Shown here piece after piece: positions 63,720 to 64,000 of a stretch of 64,000 bases of DNA (its first letter is position 1; each line of letters starts with the position of its first letter). The notes under the pieces were generated by a model that saw only the letters and a list, made by a program, of their open reading frames with translations, did no database searches and was not told the origin of the DNA. This stretch comes from Lysobacteraceae bacterium PS02340 (GTDB taxonomy: Bacteria; Pseudomonadota; Gammaproteobacteria; Xanthomonadales; Xanthomonadaceae). Position numbers and translations under genes: made by a program. The stretch is from assembly GCA_029959605.1 (NCBI GenBank), contig JASCOC010000004.1:1-64000 (forward strand), given 5' to 3'.

Positions 63720-64000
63720 GTGACCGACAACCTCAGCATCTCCGTTTCGCTCAGCATCAGCGGCCAGCTGCCGGCCGTGCAGAGCGCCGCCAGCACGCAG
63801 CGCACCGCCGACGGGCGCGTGCAGTTCGAAAACGAGAACTACCGCATCACCGCCGGCGACAACGACGAAGTCATCGTCTTCAACAAGGGCACCGGCGAGA
63901 ACTACCGCATCTGGGGCGACCCGCACGTCGAGATCGACGGCAAGCACGCCTTCGATTTCTGGGGCCAGACCACGTTCCAGCTCGACGACGGCACCAAGGT
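63720..64000 (+). CDS. DUF1521/MIIA-like protein with GDPHV motif (5' part only)
   Basis: The window ends inside this gene: 93 codons are seen from a GTG (63720) with AGGGG at 63709-63713. The product starts TDNLSISVSLSISGQ and is Ser/Gln-rich to residue 30; residues 33-64 have FENENYRITAGDNDEVIVFN and a second ENYRI. Then GDPHVEIDG (66-74) and HAFDFWGQTTFQLDDGTKV follow. This is the DUF1521 signature; in the metal-ion-inducible autocleavage (MIIA) domain of NopE1-type rhizobial effectors the chain is cut in GD-PHVD. The C-terminal part is not available, so domain completeness and secretion cannot be judged. Confidence 0.8.
   Translation, partial: MTDNLSISVSLSISGQLPAVQSAASTQRTADGRVQFENENYRITAGDNDEVIVFNKGTGENYRIWGDPHVEIDGKHAFDFWGQTTFQLDDGTK

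Overview
The window is GC-rich chromosomal DNA. Its protein complement (TonB-dependent receptors, FadE with a long N-terminal membrane part, DUF2145, hemP/heme receptor, met genes behind an S-box, Anbu cluster) fits the Xanthomonadaceae/Lysobacteraceae (Lysobacter or Luteimonas-like Gammaproteobacteria). This is inferred from protein families and codon bias; no rRNA or other taxonomic marker was seen. No tRNA, rRNA, IS element, prophage or CRISPR array was recognised. Coding density is high and about 50 genes can be supported.

Layout. 1-7.8 kb: a secreted S9 (glutamyl endopeptidase-like) peptidase, then the Anbu proteasome-like cluster (ATP-grasp, alpha-E, Anbu) and metK. 8-11.6 kb: a PlsC-GNAT fusion resembling bifunctional ornithine-lipid synthase OlsF, translationally coupled to an LpxH-like phosphoesterase, then a membrane metal-dependent hydrolase. 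11.6-17.2 kb: dusB, ribokinase, NupC, a diguanylate-cyclase-like protein with a degenerate GGQEF site, and an aldo/keto reductase. 17.2-21.7 kb: a Fur-boxed heme uptake locus (hemP, receptor, an unknown Cys-rich-tailed protein, DUF6607). 21.9-26.5 kb: SPFH/NfeD pair, gcvT, gcvH, and a histone H1-like Lys/Ala repeat protein behind a long leader.

26.8-35 kb: a beta-lactamase-fold serine hydrolase, LemA with a long M48 protease, a GMC oxidoreductase, an NTP/NDP-type transporter and a Tat-exported SDR. 35-41.5 kb: a small membrane protein, a DUF4442 hotdog protein, FadE with a divergent TetR regulator and a perfect palindromic operator candidate, then a coupled DUF2145 pair facing an XRE-type regulator. 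41.8-49 kb is the least conventional part: four co-directional genes alternate TPR-fused Fe(II)/2-oxoglutarate oxygenases of two different families with small secreted proteins, ending at a bidirectional terminator shared with a large TonB-dependent receptor. The DNA here is visibly less GC-rich than its surroundings.

49-60 kb is mostly housekeeping: an exported beta-rich protein, hslO, mtgA with a coupled GT2, AsmA, a lipoprotein, a PAQR/hemolysin III protein, prfC, M23 peptidase and a phytase-like propeller. 60-63.6 kb: a canonical SAM-I riboswitch controls three ATGA-overlapped genes (homoserine acyltransferase, metB, homoserine dehydrogenase) that together route aspartate semialdehyde to cystathionine. 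The right edge cuts a DUF1521/MIIA-type gene carrying a GDPHV autocleavage-like motif.
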